Positions 60,233 through 64,000 of a stretch of DNA of 64,000 nucleotides are shown here, piece by piece. Position 1 is the stretch's first letter. Every line of letters begins with the position of its first letter. The notes beneath the pieces were generated by a model that saw only the letters and a list, made by a program, of their open reading frames with translations, searched no databases and was not told the origin of the DNA. The position numbers and the translations under genes were made by a program. Source of the DNA: Ignelater luminosus (Eukaryota > Arthropoda > Insecta > Coleoptera > Elateridae); the NCBI GenBank assembly GCA_011009095.1, contig VTPC01090916.1:207840-271839 (forward strand), written 5' to 3'.

Positions 60233-61979
60233 AGATACCGATTGATAAGTAGCAAGAATGGAAATCAGACTCGCCCATGGTAACGACCTATCCTGATCCA
60301 ATTAATTTTCCGAAAGATCCCGTATTGTCTCCTACGCCAGTTCTTACCTCTTTAAATCTCGTCCGGGGGGTGGTCTTAGATGGTTTGTGCCCACAAGACC
60401 AGAAAAGCCTGTAAATTGATGCAAGCCACTTGCGAATTTATTAACCTGCTACTTTGTAGTAATTTACCTGTTGAAATTCCCCTTTTTTTGGCATGATGAT
60501 TATTTTGTTGGAAAACTTCTTAAGTCTACTCCAGCTTGGGGTAAGATCCTCTGGAAGCACTGAGATTGGTGCTCATGCAGCTCGAATTTACCTACAAAGG
60601 TCTTCCATAAACTCTATTTTCTCAATGCATTCAATGAACTGCGGCAAGATGAAGAAAAACCATTCCCAATAGCCCATGCTACTTCTGACTTGATTACAAT
60701 CTCTGTTCTAAGGAGAAAATTACTTCTTCTTCTCAATGTGGATATCAAGGAAATCCATTAAAAGCACCACTCTTTGCCACCCACTTTATCGTTCAAACCG
60801 TTATCTGTGAATGTAACTTGTGCTTGAATCAGTTTAGGCTCAGATTTTTCATCTTTAATGGCCCCAGTAAAGATACGGAAGCTTTCGGAATCTTCTTCCT
60901 CGCTGTGCATGTTAGAAACAAAGACCTCCAATCTGCAGTCTTTCATTTTTAGTATTCTAACTAATAACGAGCTTCTTTTGCGATTCTACGAATCATATAT
61001 TTCATGCAAGAAAATCTTTTTCTCCAAGTCTCCCTAAACTGCGCCCTTTCCCATCAGGTTACATTTTAGAAGTTTGGGAATCCGAAGAGCTGTTGACTTT
61101 TGCAATTTCAACATTCCTGGCTTTCTTGTTTGATTCTAACGATCTCGCATCTTGTTTCTACAGACTTGCTAAAATCTGATGACACTATCTCAGAAGAAAT
61201 TAATGAATGGCTGACCAATTTAACGTCTTGCAGACGTTTGGAAGATGAAGCTGAACCAGAGTTCAAGCAAAAACTGGTTCATGATTGAATAACCTTCTCT
61301 CGTTGTAGTTGGGCCCTTGCTTGGGAGTACTCGGCCAGTAACAATCAAAATTCATCGTTCTTTGATTCGTCTCTGATATGTTCAATTTTGAGATTGGTCA
61401 TTTTATTTCAAAATCAGACAGGTTTCTTCGTTCTAAAAAAATGCTTCGTTATTTCCAATTTTCCTAAAAAGCATTTAATCAAAAAACCAAGAATTTTTCG
61501 ATACATAAATTATTTGAAATTACAACACACATTCAGCTTTGTTTTATGTCATGAAGCTGCGTAGAAGAGGTCGGCTCGAAATGGTTATTGTTAGTTGCAG
61601 TTCTTGAATTGTGGTTGGACGATCTTGAACGATTGAGATGTGAATTTGACGTTGAACTTTTAGACCCATTGTACGCTGATGAACGTTTCTTGATTTGCTA
61701 TATCGAAGTCTTCTTTGAATTGAATTTGATTTAAAGCTCAATGCCAACGCAGAGGGGCGTAAGTCCTTTACGAAGCTACTCCGGTTCGGCTGCAGCAACT
61801 TAAATTATGATTTTGGATTTGATCTCTTTAACGAGGTGGTATGTGAGTTTTTCTGTAGTTGACTGTCCCACAGACGGACTGGTTATGAACTGATTCCATT
61901 TGAGCCATTTTTGTTGAGGTGAAGAGAAATAGTAGTGTCATTTACTAAACTTGCAATGTGTCCTTCAGCGGACTTACGA

Positions 61980-62305
61980 TGCTTACTCTTCTCATTCTTC
62001 TTGTTCTTCTCGTTTTTCTCGTTCTTTTCGTTCTTCTCATTCTTCTCCTTCTTCTTGTTTTTCTCGTTCTTCTCATTCTTCTCCTTCTTCTCTTTCTTCT
62101 GGTTCTTGTCGTTCTTCTCATTCTTTTCGTTCTTCTCGTTCTTCTCATTCTTCTCATTCTTTTTGTTCTTCTCATTCTTCTCCTTTTTCTCTTTCTTCTC
62201 GTTCTTCTCGTTTTTCTCGTTCTTCTCATTCTTTTCCTTCTTCTCGTTCTTCTCATTCTTTTCGTTCTTCTTGTTTTTCTCATTCTTCTTATTCTTCCTG
62301 TAAAT
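61980..62305 (+). repeat. TTC-rich polypyrimidine minisatellite (325 bp)
   Basis: The + strand is almost purely T and C in 6-9-bp variants of ttctcattc, ttctcgttc and ttcttctcc. Because the unit length is a multiple of three and contains few stop patterns, long open frames appear on both strands (K/N/E-rich or R/T-rich on minus; F/S/L-rich on plus). I read these as repeat artefacts, not genes. In the sense pre-mRNA it would be a long pyrimidine tract about 1.1 kb before the last Rbp6 exon. Confidence 0.9.
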
Positions 62306-63386
62306 ACTCCAGCTCTGGCTGACTTGCAATGTACCCTTCAACGATCTTATAATTTGTTCTTCAGGTAGGCTAGTGATGCGAATTCTTTTTATACTTGATA
62401 CTTAATACTTGCTGCTTATTCCAGCTCATAATGGCGCGGTTGCAACTATTACCTGCTCCAGCTCAGATTGACACGGAGTAGTTCTTCAGGCGGGCTTGTT
62501 TTCGCCCCTCCTCAAGACCGAGGGTGCTCATGAGCTTTTGTTTATTGCTACAGCGGTCATTGGCTCTTATTGAAGGCTCTTGGGCAGTTTAGTTGAATTT
62601 TATTCAGCGGCAAGACAGAGGAACGTGAATTCTCAAGCCAAATTGATGTTTGACTTCTGATACAGTTGCGAAAGGGCACTTTCCGGCGTACAAGATTGCT
62701 GCATTGTGTTGATCCCAAAAGCGGTCGCGTTGGTGCGAAAATGATTAGTTTGTACCTGTATACGTATTTCCGGACTTACTTGTTTCCTGTTATGATGAGT
62801 TCTGCTGGTTCTGATGCCTGTAAATGCTTATGGTAGTCCCGATGCTGATAACTTGGGGGCTGCGTTTAAGACGACTTGTCTGATAGTTGTGAAGGATGCA
62901 GAGTTTGTAGAAGAATGTTTCGACGATAAGGATATGGACGAATGATTTGGGGGAAAATGTTCAGATGGGTTAAATTGATCAAGGAGAAGTTTTTGCTGTG
63001 CTACAGATTATTTGGCTCAAACGTCGAAATTAAGGAAAAAGAGGAGGTTTAGACCTAAAAGTATCATGGGCACATGATTCATTTCGATCACCATCTAAAC
63101 TGCTTGTGCTTGGGTTTAAGTTTTATTACAGAAATTGTTTAGCAGATTCTTACCATCAGTAGTGGCAACACAACTATTATTAAGAAATGCATTTCGTTTG
63201 TAAATATTTTTGTTTCATTTCCTTAGCTTTACTTTCTATACTAACTAAACTTGATGCTATTTTACTTGTACGAAACGTCATACCAGTGAAGTTGGCCCGC
63301 GGGACTGCACCACGCAAATATGTTAAAGTACTAGCAAAATGAGCAGTTGAAAGATTGCTTATTAATTTTGTTTGTTTATTTTGCAG

Positions 63387-63824
63387 GTGGAATGTAAGAA
63401 AGCACAACCAAAAGAAGTAATGTTACCCGCGAACCTAGCCAAAACAAGGGCGGCAGGGCGCGGTACATACGGTGAGTTGCTAATGCTGAATCCCGGACCC
63501 GTGGCAAGCGGCTCCGCAACATCCGCCTTCCGATATACCCCTTACCCAATCCCAGTAAGCGCCAGCGTGCCGGTAGCCACAGCCGGTCACAGTATTCCAG
63601 TGGCGGCCATCGCTGTGGCGCCGGCACCCGTGCACTACGCCCCTGCTGTGTATGACGTGACGGGGTGTAAAAGAGTCCTGGCGGCCCCGGCCACACTAAG
63701 ACCGGTCTCCGCCAGGGCTGCACCTACTCTCACTTACAGTATGAGCGATCTGTTGGGCGTGCAAAGCTTGGAAATACCGACGGTTTATGCCAACGCTTTG
63801 TCAGCCCCGAGTCTTGGCCTGTGA
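63387..63824 (+). CDS. Rbp6: Rbp6 terminal coding exon (end of RRM2 plus low-complexity C-terminus)
   Basis: The exon starts after tttattttgcag and runs 145 codons to TGA at 63822-63824. It opens with VECKKAQPKEVM, the last strand of RRM2, then LPANLAKTRAAGRG, the linker typical of insect Rbp6 proteins. From about residue 30 the protein becomes low-complexity and rich in Ala, Pro, Val and Ser (RYTPYPIPVSASVPVATAG, VAAIAVAPAPVHYAPAV). It ends near SDLLGVQSLEIPTVY. The coding stretch is clearly more GC-rich than the flanking introns, as expected of a real exon. A consensus 5' splice site lies inside it at 63472, so the part after Tyr28 may be used only in one isoform. No polyadenylation signal is seen before the window ends, so the 3'UTR probably continues beyond 64000. 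The family call is secure. Whether the long C-terminus is translated in vivo is inference. Confidence 0.93.
   Translation: MECKKAQPKEVMLPANLAKTRAAGRGTYGELLMLNPGPVASGSATSAFRYTPYPIPVSASVPVATAGHSIPVAAIAVAPAPVHYAPAVYDVTGCKRVLAAPATLRPVSARAAPTLTYSMSDLLGVQSLEIPTVYANALSAPSLGL
63471..63478 (+). other. Rbp6: Candidate alternative 5' splice site inside Rbp6 last exon
   Basis: The sequence TACG|gtgagtt is a near-perfect donor. It cuts one base into the Gly codon that follows TRAAGRGTY. Using it would end the exon after 85 nt with one leftover base, which would join a downstream exon outside the window. Not using it gives the extended C-terminus GELLMLNPG... that reads to a stop at 63822. Insect Rbp6 genes are known to produce several C-terminal isoforms. 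That this site is used is inference. Confidence 0.5.
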
Positions 63825-64000
63825 CCCGTAATTTCCCAAATTGCAAGACCTCAATGAATTTTGGAAAGAAAATGGCAAAATGATTGATGTTTTGTTTTTT
63901 GGAAATGCAGCTTTTTTCGCATTTGCGTAGTAGAGAGTTGACTAAAATTATTTTGCTGAGCTTTTTGCTATATTGTTATGTTTCAAGACTTTATGCTTTA

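Larger units (their letters stand above)
56803..63386 (+). other. Rbp6: Rbp6 intron between RRM2 exon and terminal exon
   Basis: This 6,584-bp intron has GT (gtaagt-like) and AG (tttgcag) ends. It contains an antisense Penelope-like remnant, a ~130-bp inverted repeat and a long TTC-rich pyrimidine tract, each listed separately. The stretches 56803-58440, 60240-61960 and 62310-63386 show no recognisable coding sequence. Phase and protein continuity across the intron are exact. Confidence 0.85.

Noticed and set aside
61883..62368. Several overlapping open frames of 112-152 codons on both strands
   Set aside because: They are produced by the TTC-rich repeat with a unit divisible by three. Composition is purely K/N/E, R/T, F/S or L/V and there is no splice or start context.
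63376..63723. 115-codon minus-strand frame opposite the last Rbp6 exon
   Set aside because: It is a shadow of the well-supported plus-strand exon in GC-rich coding sequence.

Overview
The window is AT-rich eukaryotic DNA, almost certainly from an insect or another arthropod. It has long introns with GT..AG splice sites and no dense gene packing. Many broken transposable elements belong to families common in insects: jockey-like and other non-LTR retrotransposons, a Penelope-like element, a ZBED-type hAT transposase, a tRNA-derived SINE and several MITEs. The insect order cannot be fixed from the sequence alone.

Only one host gene can be supported. It is the 3' part of a Musashi-family RNA-binding protein gene, best matched to insect Rbp6, on the + strand. 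One 83-bp internal exon (56720-56802) encodes the core of the second RNA-recognition motif (RRM). After a 6.6-kb intron, a long last coding exon (63387-63824) finishes that RRM, adds the insect-type linker and then a low-complexity Ala/Pro/Val-rich C-terminus ending in a stop codon. The second exon also holds a strong internal 5' splice site at 63472, so two alternative C-termini are likely. No exon for RRM1 or for the first half of RRM2 was found upstream, so most of positions 1-56719 is probably intron of this gene.

Layout: 1-11 kb is mostly unrecognised AT-rich sequence with a (CT)n tract at 5.76 kb. 11-12.3 kb has a repeated hAT-like non-autonomous sequence. 15.8-19.65 kb has a local cluster of one repeat family around a decayed hAT transposase. 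19.85-20.07 kb has a SINE-like sequence. 21.6-25.2 kb has a LINE scrap and two direct repeats about 3 kb apart that enclose a GC-rich repetitive block. 30.86-31.88 kb is a six-unit ~171-bp satellite, followed by a broken retroelement pol. 36.5-41.05 kb has a jockey scrap, then a ~131-174-bp satellite with a 462-464-bp higher-order unit, split by a LINE with a 10-bp target-site duplication. 43.5-44.4 kb is a LINE 3' part. 46.85-49.99 kb is a jockey element with a second, opposite-strand LINE nested in it. 53.5-55.3 kb holds two MITEs. 56.7-63.8 kb is the Rbp6 tail, whose intron carries an antisense Penelope-like remnant, a hairpin and a 325-bp polypyrimidine tract.

The Rbp6 exons are the only part likely to be under protein-level selection. 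All transposon reading frames seen are interrupted by stops or frameshifts, so none looks autonomous.
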